NCBI GenBank assembly: GCA_030428785.1
Contig: JAUIEF010000003.1
Coordinates: forward strand, 1 to 64,000
Length of the DNA: 64,000 bases
From: a bacterium
GTDB taxonomy: Bacteria > Planctomycetota > B15-G4
Reading direction: 5' to 3'
Part shown: one piece after another, positions 22,621-33,796 of the stretch
Layout: the number at the start of each line of letters is the position of its first letter
Numbering within the stretch: the stretch's first letter is position 1
Position numbers and translations under genes: made by a program
The notes under the pieces: model-generated
The model's database searches: none
Told to the model about the DNA's origin: nothing
Seen by the model: the letters and a program-made list of their open reading frames with translations, nothing else

Positions 22621-24054
22621 TCAGAAGCGGTCGACGAGATCCCTGCAGATGTCGTCCTGGACGTCCTTCATGACGCGATTGCTCACGCCGTCGGGGAAGT
22701 CGTTGATGAGGATGGAGAAGGCGAGGACGCGCTCGGTGCGCGTGACGACATAGCCCGAGAGCGCGGAGACGCCGCCGATGTAGCCCGACTTCGCGCGCAC
22801 CGACCCGAGGTACGGCGGGCGCTCGAGACGGTCGTGCAGCGTGCCGTCGAGGCCGGCGACGGGGAGCGTGCGCAGGAAGAGGTCGCGCACCGCGGGCTCC
22901 GCGCGGTTCATGTGGACGAGGAGGTCCACCATCTGGCGCGCCGTGACGCGGTTCGTGGGCGCGAGCCCCGAGCCGTCCGCGAGGTGCAGCCCGTCGACGC
23001 GCGTGCCCACGGTCTCCCGGAGGAAGGTCGTCGCCGCGCGGGCGCCGCCGGCGAAGGAGCCGTCCTCGGCGCGCTCCGCGCCCAGCACCTTGAGGAGGTG
23101 GTCGCTGATCGAGTTGTCGCTCTCCTTGTTGGCGAGCACGACGGCGAGCGCGAGCGGCGTCTCGAGCCGCACGAGCTCCGCGTCCTCGCCGAGCCCGCGC
23201 GCCGCGCCCGCCTCGCGCTGCACGCCGCCGCGCACGGCGACGCCCGCGTCCTCGAGCGCCGTGACGAGGCAGCGCCCGAAGAGCAGCGCGCCGTCCCGCA
23301 CCGGCACCTTGAGCGTCGTCTCGTCGATGCCGCGGCTCACCCGGCCGCGCACGCGCACGCCGCCGCCGTCGTCGGGGCGCATCGCGCCCACGAGGAACGT
23401 CCGCCCGGCGTTCGACCACTTGACCTCGTTGCGCAGCGTGTAGCCGTCGGCGCGCGTCACGAGCCGCGCCGGCGGGACCGGCCCGCCGCCCGTGCCCGAC
23501 ACCGCGAGCGTGAGGCAGTTGCCGTGGATCGAGAGCGCGCTCACGGGCGCCGCGTAGTGGAAGTCGAGGTCGTCCGCCTCCCAGTCCGGGCTCACCCACT
23601 CGCGGTCGAGGAAGCCGTCGTCGAGGACGAGCGCCCCGTCGACGCGGGTCACGCCGCGGTCGCGCAGCAGGCGGGCGAGGAGCGCCGCGGCGTCCTCCTC
23701 GTCCTGGTCGCGCAGGGCGTCCTCGCGCAGGCACGGGTCGCCGCCGCCCACGACGACGAGGTCGCCGGCGAGCACGCCGTCCTCGTCGGGCGCCGTCTGC
23801 GACAGGAGCCTCGTCGTGAACGCGTAGTCCGGGCCCAGCGAGGCGATCGCGGCGGCCGTCGTGACGACCTTGAGGTTGCTCGCGGGCGTCCGCGGGACGT
23901 CGATGTCGCGGGAGAAGATGCGCTCACCCGTCGCCGCGTCGGAGACCGCCACGGACACCCCGGCGCCGCGCAGCGCGGACCGTCCGAGGACCTGCTCGAC
24001 GCGGTCCCCGGGCCCCGCGAGGGCCAGGACGGCGAGCAGGAGCGTCGGCAGCAT
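22621..24054 (-). CDS. dacB: D-alanyl-D-alanine carboxypeptidase/endopeptidase, PBP4 type
   Basis: This 477-residue S13-family penicillin-binding protein has a signal peptide (MLPTLLLAVLALAGPG). It should act in the periplasm, trimming or cleaving peptidoglycan cross-links. The three active-site motifs are clear: SxxK in PASNLKVVTTAAA, SxN in KESDNSISDHLLKVLG and KSG in VRAKSGYIGGVSALSGYV. LLLDDGF-like segments (ALVLDDGFLD) and LADGSGLAPTNRVTARQMVDLL are also typical of PBP4. The length agrees with the family. It lies in the run galE-MBL-dacB-IMPase-uvrA-XPB, with a 33-bp gap upstream. Confidence 0.93.
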   Translation of the reverse strand: MLPTLLLAVLALAGPGDRVEQVLGRSALRGAGVSVAVSDAATGERIFSRDIDVPRTPASNLKVVTTAAAIASLGPDYAFTTRLLSQTAPDEDGVLAGDLVVVGGGDPCLREDALRDQDEEDAAALLARLLRDRGVTRVDGALVLDDGFLDREWVSPDWEADDLDFHYAAPVSALSIHGNCLTLAVSGTGGGPVPPARLVTRADGYTLRNEVKWSNAGRTFLVGAMRPDDGGGVRVRGRVSRGIDETTLKVPVRDGALLFGRCLVTALEDAGVAVRGGVQREAGAARGLGEDAELVRLETPLALAVVLANKESDNSISDHLLKVLGAERAEDGSFAGGARAATTFLRETVGTRVDGLHLADGSGLAPTNRVTARQMVDLLVHMNRAEPAVRDLFLRTLPVAGLDGTLHDRLERPPYLGSVRAKSGYIGGVSALSGYVVTRTERVLAFSILINDFPDGVSNRVMKDVQDDICRDLVDRF

Positions 24055-24087
24055 GGGGAGTCCCCGGGTGGGAGGTTTCTTCCGGGC

Positions 24088-24867
24088 TCAGCGCACGAGA
24101 TCCAGCATCATCCCATCTCGGGCGAGGTCGAGCCGACCCCGAAATGCGGTCCGGACCCGGGGCTCCACGGGCTCCTCGAGGACCGCCGGATAGAAGTGCG
24201 TGAGCAGCAGGTGCCGCGCTCCGGCGGCCTCCGCGAGGCGCCCGGCGCGCTCCGGCGAGAGGTGTCCGCCCCCGAAGTCCCGCTCGGGCACGGCGGCCTC
24301 GAGCACGAAGAGGTCGGCGTCGCGGCCCAGCTCGACGAGCGCGTCGCCCTCGGTGCAGTCCCCGGAGAAGGCCACGACGAAGCCGTCCGGCAGGGTGAGC
24401 CGGTAGCCCAGCGAGCTCTCCGTGTGGGGCACGCGGACGGCCTCGGCGGCCGCGACGCCCGGCGCGTCGAACGGGCCGGGGCCGAGCTCCTCGAGCCGCA
24501 GTCGGTCTCTGCCGCTGCCGAGCCAGCGCGGCCAGGCGTTCCGCACCCGCGCGTGGAGCAGGCGCAGCGCGGGGTGCCCGAGCACGCGGAGCGGCGGCAT
24601 CCCGGCGCGGGGCAGCGGGTTGCGCAGCGCGAAGTCCAGGGCCACGAGGTCGGCCGTGTGGTCCGGGTGGACGTGCGTCACGAGCACCGCGTGGAGCCGG
24701 TCGAGGTCGTAGCCGGCCGCGGCCGCGCGGTGGACCGCGCCGGGGCCCAGGTCGACGAGCAGGGCACGCCCGTCCCCGGGGTCCACGAGGTAGCAGCTCG
24801 TGGCCCGGTCGGCGCGGGGCACCGCGGTGCCCGAGCCGAGGACGATCAGTCGCGCAGCGCGCGCCAT
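24088..24867 (-). CDS. Metallo-beta-lactamase-fold hydrolase, RNase Z-like
   Basis: This 259-residue protein has the MBL fold. LIVLGSGTAVPRADRATSCYLV is the usual RNase Z-type start. VLVTHVHPDHTADLVAL is the metal-binding HxHxDH motif, AFSGDCTEG carries the bridging aspartate and LLLTHFYP supplies the later histidine. RNase Z matures tRNA 3' ends. Both tRNAs of this window already encode CCA, so other phosphodiesterase roles remain possible. The start at 24867 lies 22 bp inside the end of galE. Confidence 0.8.
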   Translation of the reverse strand: MARAARLIVLGSGTAVPRADRATSCYLVDPGDGRALLVDLGPGAVHRAAAAGYDLDRLHAVLVTHVHPDHTADLVALDFALRNPLPRAGMPPLRVLGHPALRLLHARVRNAWPRWLGSGRDRLRLEELGPGPFDAPGVAAAEAVRVPHTESSLGYRLTLPDGFVVAFSGDCTEGDALVELGRDADLFVLEAAVPERDFGGGHLSPERAGRLAEAAGARHLLLTHFYPAVLEEPVEPRVRTAFRGRLDLARDGMMLDLVR

Positions 24868-25793
24868 GCGTGGTCGACGATCGTCCGGATGTCGGTGTGC
24901 TCCGGCTCCCAGCCGAGGAGGTCCTTCGCGCGGTCGGCGCGGGCGTAGAGCGCCGGCGGGTCGCCCGGCCGGCGCGGGCCGATCGTGCGCGCGAGGGGCT
25001 TGCCGGTGACGGCCTCGCAGGCGTCGAGGATCTCGAGCACGCTGTTGCCGCGCCCGCTGCCGAGGTTCGCCGTGAGGCCCTCGCCGCCGGCGAGCAGCCG
25101 CTCGACGCCGCGCACGTGGGCGTCCGCGAGGTCCACGACGTGGATGTAGTCGCGGATGCAGGTGCCGTCCGGGGTCTCGTAGTCGTCGCCGTTCACGGTG
25201 AGCGTCCCGCCGGCCCGGGCGGCGCGCAGCGCGAGCGGGATGAGGTGGGTCTCGGGGTCGTGGCGCTCGCCCAGGACGCCGTCGGGGCTGGCCCCGGCCG
25301 CGTTGAAGTACCGGAAGACGACCGCCTCGACGGGCGCCTCGGCGATCTCGCCCTCCATGGCGGACTTCGTCTCGCCGTAGACGCTCAGCGGCCGATGCGG
25401 CAGGTCCTCCTCCATGGGGACCTCGTCCGGGATGCCGTAGACCGCGCAGGTGCTCGAGAAGACGAGCTTGTCCACGCCGGCCGTCTCCATGGCGCGCAGG
25501 AGGGAGCGCGTCCCGTCCCGGTTGATGCGCCAGTAGAGGTCCGGCTTCTCCATGGACTCGCCCACGTAGCAGCGGGCGGCGAAGTGCAGGACGGCCTGCA
25601 CGCGGTGCTCGCGGAGGGTCTTCGCGAGGGTCTCCGTGTCGAGGATGTCGGCCACGACGAGGGGCGCGCCGAGGACCGCGTCCTCGAAGCCCTCGGAGAG
25701 GTCGTCGTAGACGACGACGTCGTGCCCGGCCTCGCGGAGGGCGCGCGTCGCGTGGCTCCCGATGTAGCCGGCTCCGCCGGTCACGAGCAGCAT
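24846..25793 (-). CDS. galE: UDP-glucose 4-epimerase
   Basis: This 315-residue extended short-chain dehydrogenase interconverts UDP-glucose and UDP-galactose for glycan synthesis. The NAD motif LLVTGGAGYIGSHATRALREAGH is at the N-terminus. VLHFAARCYVGES follows. FSSTCAVYG and the catalytic YGETKSAME (Tyr and Lys, near residue 140) come next. YFNAAGASPDG, HLIPLAL and CIRDYIHVVDLADAH are GalE signatures. The ATG at 25793 has GAGAGGTGAC upstream as ribosome-binding region. It heads a six-gene minus-strand run and is divergent from purC. Confidence 0.94.
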   Translation of the reverse strand: MLLVTGGAGYIGSHATRALREAGHDVVVYDDLSEGFEDAVLGAPLVVADILDTETLAKTLREHRVQAVLHFAARCYVGESMEKPDLYWRINRDGTRSLLRAMETAGVDKLVFSSTCAVYGIPDEVPMEEDLPHRPLSVYGETKSAMEGEIAEAPVEAVVFRYFNAAGASPDGVLGERHDPETHLIPLALRAARAGGTLTVNGDDYETPDGTCIRDYIHVVDLADAHVRGVERLLAGGEGLTANLGSGRGNSVLEILDACEAVTGKPLARTIGPRRPGDPPALYARADRAKDLLGWEPEHTDIRTIVDHAWRALRD

Positions 25794-25896
25794 GGGTCAC
25801 CTCTCTCCGCGCGGGGTTCGGGGGTGTCGTCGGCGGGCTCGCGGGGCGGGCCGCGACGCGTCACGGGCCGGTCGCGCGCGTGACGAGCAACGGGTC

Positions 25897-25969
25897 AGCA
25901 TAGCGCTCCGGAGGGGCCGTCCGGAAGGCCGTCGGGCGGTCGATCGGGGCGCGCGCGTTGCTGTATGAT
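25897..25969. promoter_or_regulatory. Divergent promoter region of galE and purC
   Basis: TATGAT (25964-25969) is a good plus-strand -10 hexamer, about 40 bases before the purC ATG at 26009. No clear -35 is present. On the other strand TATGCT (25902-25897) may serve galE. The whole spacer is 25794-26008. No gene is seen in it. Confidence 0.4.
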
Positions 25970-26008
25970 CCGCGCGTTCCGGCCCGAACGATCCCACACG
26001 AGAGCGAC

Positions 26009-26914
26009 ATGAGCACCGAGACCACGGACATCCCACTCGAAGCCCACCTCGACGGCCTGCACCGCCTCCACCGCGGCAAGGTGCGGGACATCTTCGCCAT
26101 CGACCGCAACCGCATGCTGCTCGTGGCGACCGACCGCGTGTCGGCGTTCGACGTCGTGCTGCCGCAGCGCCTCGAGGGCAAGGGCAAGGTCCTCACGAGC
26201 CTCAGCAAGTTCTGGTTCGACAAGACCTCCGAGCTCGTGCAGAACCACGTGCTCGAGACCGACGTGGACAAGATGCCCGAGGCCGTCGCGAAGCACGCCG
26301 ACCTGCTGCGCGGCCGGTCGATGCTCGTGCAGAAGGCCGTGCCGCTCAAGGCCGAGTTCATCGTGCGCGGCTACGTCGCCGGCTCCGGCTGGAAGGAGTA
26401 CCAGAAGACCGGCGAGATCTGCGGCCACAAGCTCCCCGCGGGCCTGAAGGAGAGCAGCCGGCTGCCCGAGCCGATCCTCACGCCGAGCACCAAGGCGCCC
26501 GCCGGCGAGCACGACGAGAACATCACGATCCCGCAGCTCGCGCACATCGTCGGCGTCGAGCTCGCGAGCCAGGCCGGCGCGCTGGCCCTCGCGCTCTACG
26601 AGAGCGCGGCGGCGCACGCGAAGGAGCGCGGCATCCTGCTCGCCGACACGAAGTTCGAGTTCGGGCTCGTGCAGGACCAGCTCACGCTCATCGACGAGGT
26701 CTTCACGCCGGACTCGTCGCGCTACTGGCTCGAGGCCGACTACGAGCCGGGCCGCGGTCAGGACAGCTACGACAAGCAGGTCATCCGCGACGCGCTCGTC
26801 GCCACGGGCTGGGACAAGACCCCGCCGGCGCCCGAGCTGCCGCAGGAGATCATGGACAAGGCGCTCGAGCGCTACGTCGACATCGAGCGCCGTCTGCGGG
26901 AGCCCGCCAAGTGA
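26009..26914 (+). CDS. purC: Phosphoribosylaminoimidazole-succinocarboxamide synthase
   Basis: This 301-residue SAICAR synthetase is of the longer (yeast-like) size class. It adds aspartate to CAIR in purine synthesis with ATP. LHRGKVRDIFAIDRNRMLLVATDRVSAFDVVLPQ is the N-terminal signature. LVQKAVPLKAEFIVRGYVAGSGWKEY and ILLADTKFEFGLV are central. LIDEVFTPDSSRYW is the diagnostic C-terminal motif. The ATG at 26009 was chosen because it gives the family N-terminus; an ATG at 25958 would start inside the promoter -10. The stop overlaps purE as GTGA. Confidence 0.96.
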   Translation: MSTETTDIPLEAHLDGLHRLHRGKVRDIFAIDRNRMLLVATDRVSAFDVVLPQRLEGKGKVLTSLSKFWFDKTSELVQNHVLETDVDKMPEAVAKHADLLRGRSMLVQKAVPLKAEFIVRGYVAGSGWKEYQKTGEICGHKLPAGLKESSRLPEPILTPSTKAPAGEHDENITIPQLAHIVGVELASQAGALALALYESAAAHAKERGILLADTKFEFGLVQDQLTLIDEVFTPDSSRYWLEADYEPGRGQDSYDKQVIRDALVATGWDKTPPAPELPQEIMDKALERYVDIERRLREPAK

Positions 26915-27419
26915 GCGCCCGCGTCGTGTGGTTCCTGGGGAGCGACAGCGACCTCCCCCACGTCGAGGCCGGCTTCGAGCAGCTCAAGGCCATGGACGTC
27001 CCGTTCGACGTCCGCATCCTCTCCGCGCACCGCACGCCCGACGAGGTCGGCGAGGTGGCGCGCGGCGCGCGGGAGGCGGGCGTCGAGGTGATCATCGGCT
27101 GCGCCGGCGGCGCGGCGCACCTCGCGGGCGTCCTCGCGGCGGCCACGACGCTGCCCGTGATCGGCGTGCCCATCCCGACGTCCTTCGGCGGCGGCATGGA
27201 CAGCCTGCTCTCCATGGTGCAGATGCCGAGCGGCATCCCGGTCGCGACGGTCGCCGCCAACAAGGCGTGCGGCAAGAACGCCGCGCTGCTCGCCGTGCGC
27301 ATCATGGCCGTCGCGGACGAGCGGCTCGCGCAGGCGCTCGACGACCACAAGGCGTCCATGCGCAAGGCGGTGCTCGCGAGGGACGCGGCCGTCGCCGAGA
27401 AGTACGGGCTCGACCGCGC

Positions 27420-27423
<4 letters not shown>
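26911..27423 (+). CDS. purE: N5-carboxyaminoimidazole ribonucleotide mutase
   Basis: This 170-residue class I PurE moves the carboxyl group of N5-CAIR to give CAIR, the substrate of PurC. FLGSDSDLPHVEAG carries the substrate-binding S-D-S-D motif. SAHRTPDEV holds the catalytic histidine. CAGGAAHLAGVLAAATTLPVIGVP and the GGMDSLLSMVQMPSGIPVAT segments are family hallmarks. The GTG start overlaps the purC stop and its stop overlaps the mtnA GTG, so purC-purE-mtnA are probably translated as a coupled set. Confidence 0.96.
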
Positions 27424-28502
<1,079 letters not shown>

Positions 28503-28532
28503 GCCCTCTCATCGTCCGGCTGGAGGGCCCCC

Positions 28533-28823
28533 ATGGTGACGTCGAAGAAGACCGGCAAGAAGAAGGCCGCCGGCAAGGCGAAGAGCAAGTCCGGCTCGAC
28601 GCGCACCGCGAGCCGTTCGGCCAAGCGGCGCAGCCCGAAGGAGCCGCCGGAGGACCCCGAGCTGCTCGAGTACGAGCGCCTCGAGTTCCTCAAGGCGATG
28701 GACAAGTACAAGCGCAAGACCGGGAAGACCTTCCCGAGCTGGACCGAGGTCCTCGAGGTCCTGCGCGGCATCGGCTGGATGAGCCCGGCCCGCCTGTCCG
28801 AGTTCAAGCAGGACAAGGTCTGA
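28533..28823 (+). CDS. Small protein with basic lysine-rich tail, function unknown
   Basis: The protein has 96 residues. Residues 1-42 are a Lys/Arg/Ser/Ala-rich tail (MVTSKKTGKKKAAGKAKSKS and on), resembling histone-like or S21-type nucleic-acid-binding tails. Residues 43-96 form a compact helical domain (LLEYERLEFLKAMDKYKRKT and FPSWTEVLEVLRGIGW). I have no named family for it. A GGAGGG ribosome-binding site precedes the ATG. It is 30 bp after mtnA. The basic tail suggests nucleic acid binding, which is inference. Confidence 0.65.
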   Translation: MVTSKKTGKKKAAGKAKSKSGSTRTASRSAKRRSPKEPPEDPELLEYERLEFLKAMDKYKRKTGKTFPSWTEVLEVLRGIGWMSPARLSEFKQDKV

Positions 28824-28832
28824 GGCGCGCCC

Positions 28833-28853
28833 CGCCGGCGCCGGTCGCCGGCG
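28833..28853. terminator. Bidirectional hairpin between convergent genes
   Basis: Arms CGCCGGCG (28833-28840) and CGCCGGCG (28846-28853) pair around a five-base loop. The element fills the spacer between the stop of the small basic protein gene and the stop of the exonuclease gene, so it could end transcription from both sides. No T-run is present. Confidence 0.45.
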
Positions 28854-28854
28854 C

Positions 28855-29562
28855 TCAGCTCCGCCGTTCGAAGAGCGGGACGAGCGTGTCCTCGAGCCGC
28901 TCGTAGAGCGCCGCCGTCGCCACGACGTCGCGGGCGCAGTACTCGACGATCTCCTCGAGCCGGCCGCCGTCGTAGTACTCCTGCACGCGGCTGCCGTCCA
29001 GGCCCTCCTCCTTGGGCGACGTGATGCCGAACCGCCGGCACCAGTAGTCGAGGCTGTACACCGGCCGCGAGGCGCCGTGGAAGGAGAGGACCTCCTGGAG
29101 GTCGCAGTGCGGCGTCACGGAGTAGCGGTAGCCCGCGAGGTTCATCGTGGGCGCGACGCCGAGGATGGCCGAGCGCAGCATGAGGTACGGCCCGTCGAAC
29201 TGCCGCCCGTTGTAGGTCACGACGCGCCGCGCGCTCGCGTCGAGCATGCGCCAGAACTCGGTGAGCATCTCGCGCTCGTCGCCGTCGAAGCGCTTGAAGC
29301 CGTCGGGACCGCCGTCGATCCAGCCGCGCGACTTGCCCTCGACGAACACGCCGCTCATGCCGGTCGTGACGTTGCGCATCCCGATGACGATGACGCGTCC
29401 CGTGCCGGGGTCGAGCCCGAGCCGGTGCGCGACCGCCTCCTTCTCGGCCTCCGTCGCGGCACGGCCCTGCAGGTACTCGCGGGTCTTCTCGTCCAGCGTG
29501 CTCCAGGGCACACCCACCGTCTCGATGTCGACGACGTAGGTGTGCGCCGGACGGCGGGCCAT
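28855..29562 (-). CDS. RNase H-like 3'-5' exonuclease (DNA polymerase B-type exonuclease fold)
   Basis: This 235-residue protein has the DEDD exonuclease core. Motif I is VVDIETVGVP. Motif II lies in VTYNGRQFDGPYLMLRSAIL. Motif III is EIVEYCARDVVATAALYERL. The layout matches the predicted 3'-5' exonucleases related to family B polymerase proofreading domains. The substrate (DNA or RNA) is unknown. The ATG overlaps the glyA stop by one base (TGATG), so it is the last gene of the mrp-DUF971-glyA run. Confidence 0.82.
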   Translation of the reverse strand: MARRPAHTYVVDIETVGVPWSTLDEKTREYLQGRAATEAEKEAVAHRLGLDPGTGRVIVIGMRNVTTGMSGVFVEGKSRGWIDGGPDGFKRFDGDEREMLTEFWRMLDASARRVVTYNGRQFDGPYLMLRSAILGVAPTMNLAGYRYSVTPHCDLQEVLSFHGASRPVYSLDYWCRRFGITSPKEEGLDGSRVQEYYDGGRLEEIVEYCARDVVATAALYERLEDTLVPLFERRS

Positions 29563-30803
29563 CAGACGAGCTGCACGAGCGGGTGGGCGTCCGTGAGCTC
29601 CGCGACGCGCCGCGTGACGTCCTCGCGCACCGAGTCGTCGCCGGGCGCCTCGAGGACGTCCGCGATGCAGTCGGCGACGGCGCGCAGGTCGTCCGGGCCG
29701 AAGCCGCGCGTGCAGAGCGCCGGCGTCCCGAGGCGGATGCCGGACGCCTTCATCGGCGGCTGCGTGTCGAACGGGATCATGTTCTTGTTCGTCGTGATGC
29801 GCGCGGCGCCCAGCGCGTCCTCGGCGTCGGCGCCCGTGAGGCCCTTGCTGCCCACGTCGACCATCACGAGGTGGTTGTCCGTGCCGCCGGAGACCAGGCG
29901 CAGCCCGCGTTCGAGGAGCCGCTCGGCGAGCGCCGCCGCGCTCGCGACGACGCGCTCCTGGTACTCGCGGAACCCGGGCTCGGCGGCCTCGCGGAGCGCC
30001 ACCGCCTTGCCGGCGATGACGTGCATGAGCGGGCCGCCCTGGATGCCGGGGAAGACGCGCGAATTGATGCCCTTCATGGGCTCGGCCCGGCCGAGGATCA
30101 TGCCGCCGCGCGGTCCGCGCAGGCTCTTGTGCGTCGTGAGCGTCACGACGTCGGCGTGCGGCACGGGGCTGGGGTGCAGGCCGGCCGCCACGAGCCCGGC
30201 GATGTGCGCCATGTCCACCATGAGCGCGGCGCCGACGTCCCGCGCGATCTCCGCGAACGCGGCGAAGTCGATGACGCGCGAGTACGCGCTCGCGCCGGCC
30301 AGGATGAGCTTCGGCCGGTGCTCCTTCGCGAGCGCGGCCACGGCTCCGATGTCGATGCGCTCGGTCTCGCGGTCCACGCCGTACGGGATCGCGTGGTAGA
30401 GGCGCCCCGAGAAGTTCATGGGGTGCCCGTGCGTGAGGTGCCCGCCGTGGGCGAGGTCCATCGCGAGGTAGCTGTCGCCCGGCTCGAGGAGCGACATGAG
30501 CACGGCCATGTTCGCCTGGCTGCCGGAGTGCGGCTGGACGTTCGCGCGCTCGGCGCCGAAGAGGTCCCTCGCCCGATCACGGGCGAGCCGCTCCACGGTG
30601 TCCACGTGCTCGCAGCCGCCGTAGTAGCGGCGCCCGGGGTAGCCCTCGGCGTACTTGTTCGTGAGCACGGAGCCGACCGCCTCGCGCACGGCGGAGGACG
30701 TCGTGTTCTCGGACGCGATGAGCTCGAGGTCGGCGTGCTGGCGCCGCGCCTCCGCGGCGATCGCAGCGTGGATCTCCGGGTCCTCTTCGGCCAGGTGGCT
30801 CAC
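29562..30803 (-). CDS. glyA: Serine hydroxymethyltransferase
   Basis: This 413-residue PLP enzyme converts serine and tetrahydrofolate to glycine and methylene-[43 protein letters not shown] and [14 protein letters not shown] are the N-terminal signatures. [13 protein letters not shown] holds the PLP aspartate/histidine. [14 protein letters not shown] holds the Schiff-base lysine. The C-terminal [15 protein letters not shown] is also typical. The GTG start at 30803 overlaps the DUF971 stop (GTGA). It gives one-carbon units for the purine and methyl-cycle genes nearby. Confidence 0.96.
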   Translation of the reverse strand: MSHLAEEDPEIHAAIAAEARRQHADLELIASENTTSSAVREAVGSVLTNKYAEGYPGRRYYGGCEHVDTVERLARDRARDLFGAERANVQPHSGSQANMAVLMSLLEPGDSYLAMDLAHGGHLTHGHPMNFSGRLYHAIPYGVDRETERIDIGAVAALAKEHRPKLILAGASAYSRVIDFAAFAEIARDVGAALMVDMAHIAGLVAAGLHPSPVPHADVVTLTTHKSLRGPRGGMILGRAEPMKGINSRVFPGIQGGPLMHVIAGKAVALREAAEPGFREYQERVVASAAALAERLLERGLRLVSGGTDNHLVMVDVGSKGLTGADAEDALGAARITTNKNMIPFDTQPPMKASGIRLGTPALCTRGFGPDDLRAVADCIADVLEAPGDDSVREDVTRRVAELTDAHPLVQLV

Positions 30804-31141
30804 GCGGGGGTTCCTCCTTCGGGTGTGCACGGGGCGCAAGAGCAGAGCGTCGCGAGCGTTTCGAAGGTGTAGATCCCCGTCGCGTGCCCGTCGCTCCATT
30901 CGATCTGGATTCCGTAGCGCCCCACCGGGTCGATGGACACCGGGCGCACGTCCTCGGCGACGGTCGCCGGGTCGAGCGTGCGCTCGCCGGTCCACTCGTC
31001 GACGCACTGCGCGCAGGGGCAGGCGAGGCGCAGGTCGCGCACGCGGTGGCGCCCCTCGTGGCCGTCGCTCCAGCGGACGGTGAGCACGGAGGGGCCGTCC
31101 TGTCCGAGGCCCGTCGGCACGACGCCGTCGCGGAGCTCCAT
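30800..31141 (-). CDS. DUF971 (gamma-butyrobetaine hydroxylase-like N-terminal) domain protein
   Basis: This 113-residue protein is a stand-alone DUF971 domain. [36 protein letters not shown] and [25 protein letters not shown] are its two typical WSDGH repeats. CPCAQC and CSCAPC are Cys pairs that could bind zinc or an iron-sulfur cluster. The ATG overlaps the mrp stop by one base. In plant HCF101 an Mrp ATPase and a DUF971 domain are fused, so this order suggests a role with Mrp in Fe-S cluster handling. Confidence 0.85.
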   Translation of the reverse strand: MELRDGVVPTGLGQDGPSVLTVRWSDGHEGRHRVRDLRLACPCAQCVDEWTGERTLDPATVAEDVRPVSIDPVGRYGIQIEWSDGHATGIYTFETLATLCSCAPCTPEGGTPA

Positions 31142-32223
31142 CACGCCTGCCACGCCATCGAGGTGAGGCCGCCCTGCGCGCCCTGGTCCTCGAGGCGCGC
31201 GCGCACGGTGCGGGCGAGGTCGAGGAACGCCTTCGCCGCCGGGCTGTCGGGGGCGGCGAGCACGACGGGGAGCCCCTCGCCGCCGCTCACCGCGACGCCG
31301 GCCTGCAGCGGGATCTCGCCGAGGAACGGCACCTTCAGCTCCTCCGCCGTCCGCTTGCCGCCGCCGCGCCGGAAGATGTCGTGCTCGGCGTCGCAGTCGC
31401 CGCACACGAAGTAGGACATGTTCTCCACGATGCCGAGCACCGGCACGTTGACCTGCTCGAACATCTTGAGGCCCTTGCGCGCGTCGACGAGCGACACCTG
31501 CTGCGGCGTCGTCACGATGACGGCGCCCGAGAGCGGCGCCTTCTGCGTGAGCGTGAGCTGCGCGTCGCCGGTGCCGGGCGGCATGTCGACGACGACGTAG
31601 TCCAGCTCGCCCCACTCGACCTGCTCCATGAACTGCGTGAGCGCGCCGTGGACCATGGGGCCGCGCCAGACCATGGGCGTGTCCGGGTCCACGAGGAACC
31701 CGATGCTCATGAGCGCGATGCCGTGGGCCTGCTTGGGGTGGATGGTCTTCTCGCCCGCGGCCTCCGGGCGCCCGGACGTGCCGAACATCGTCGGCACCGA
31801 CGGGCCGTAGATGTCCGCGTCGAGCAGGCCGACCCTCGCGCCGAGGGACTTCAGCGCGACGGCGAGGTTCGCGGCCGTCGTGCTCTTGCCGACGCCGCCC
31901 TTGCCGCTGGCCACGGCGACGACGTGCTTCACGTGCGGCATGACCTTGCGCGTGCCGGCGCCCCCCGGCGGCGGGCGCACGGACGACTTCACGTGCACGC
32001 TCGTGACGTCCGGCAGCGCCTTGACGGCGGCCTCGCACGCGCCCTGGATGGCGTGCACGCGCGGCTCGGGGACGTCCCCGCCGATCATGAGCACGAGGTC
32101 GAAGGAGACCGCCCCGCCGGAGATGACGAGGTTGCGGACGGCCGCGGCGCTCACGACGTCCTTCCCCAGCTCGGGGACGGACACGGTCTTCAGGGCGGCG
32201 TGGACCTCCTGGGTGCTGGGCAC
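31141..32223 (-). CDS. mrp: Mrp/ApbC-family iron-sulfur cluster carrier ATPase
   Basis: This 360-residue protein has an N-terminal DUF59 (MIP18-like) domain, residues ~1-80 ([20 protein letters not shown]), then a deviant-Walker ParA-type ATPase. [25 protein letters not shown] is the P-loop, [16 protein letters not shown] follows and [15 protein letters not shown] is the switch. [18 protein letters not shown] carries the CxxC that bridges a [4Fe-4S] cluster in the dimer. GTG at 32223 has AGGAG upstream. It is the first gene of the mrp-DUF971-glyA-exonuclease run. Confidence 0.94.
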   Translation of the reverse strand: MPSTQEVHAALKTVSVPELGKDVVSAAAVRNLVISGGAVSFDLVLMIGGDVPEPRVHAIQGACEAAVKALPDVTSVHVKSSVRPPPGGAGTRKVMPHVKHVVAVASGKGGVGKSTTAANLAVALKSLGARVGLLDADIYGPSVPTMFGTSGRPEAAGEKTIHPKQAHGIALMSIGFLVDPDTPMVWRGPMVHGALTQFMEQVEWGELDYVVVDMPPGTGDAQLTLTQKAPLSGAVIVTTPQQVSLVDARKGLKMFEQVNVPVLGIVENMSYFVCGDCDAEHDIFRRGGGKRTAEELKVPFLGEIPLQAGVAVSGGEGLPVVLAAPDSPAAKAFLDLARTVRARLEDQGAQGGLTSMAWQA

Positions 32224-32337
32224 GGGGGCTCCTGGTGTCGGGAGGGAGTGGCTGTGCGGCGGTTCGACGCGTGGGACGGTCCGGACGCGCGCGATGTCCC
32301 GCCGGGGGGCGGAGTCGCGGCGAGCATACCAACGGAG

Positions 32338-32370
32338 CGGCCGGCCCCGCGACGTGCGCGGGACCGGCCG
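32338..32370. terminator. Hairpin downstream of ahcY
   Basis: Arms CGGCCGG plus CCCGCG (32338-32351) pair with CGCGGG plus CCGGCCG (32357-32370), with one internal mismatch and a five-base loop. It lies 64 bp after the ahcY stop and before mrp on the minus strand. The spacer 32224-32433 contains no gene. Confidence 0.5.
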
Positions 32371-32433
32371 TCGGGCGGGCGCCGGGGCCCGCCGCGGGGG
32401 TCGCCGAGGCGGCCGCCCGCTCCTCACCGCCGA

Positions 32434-33756
<1,323 letters not shown>

Positions 33757-33796
33757 GATCGTTCTCCGTGTTCTCGGGAAGGGTGGAGCGTGGTGG

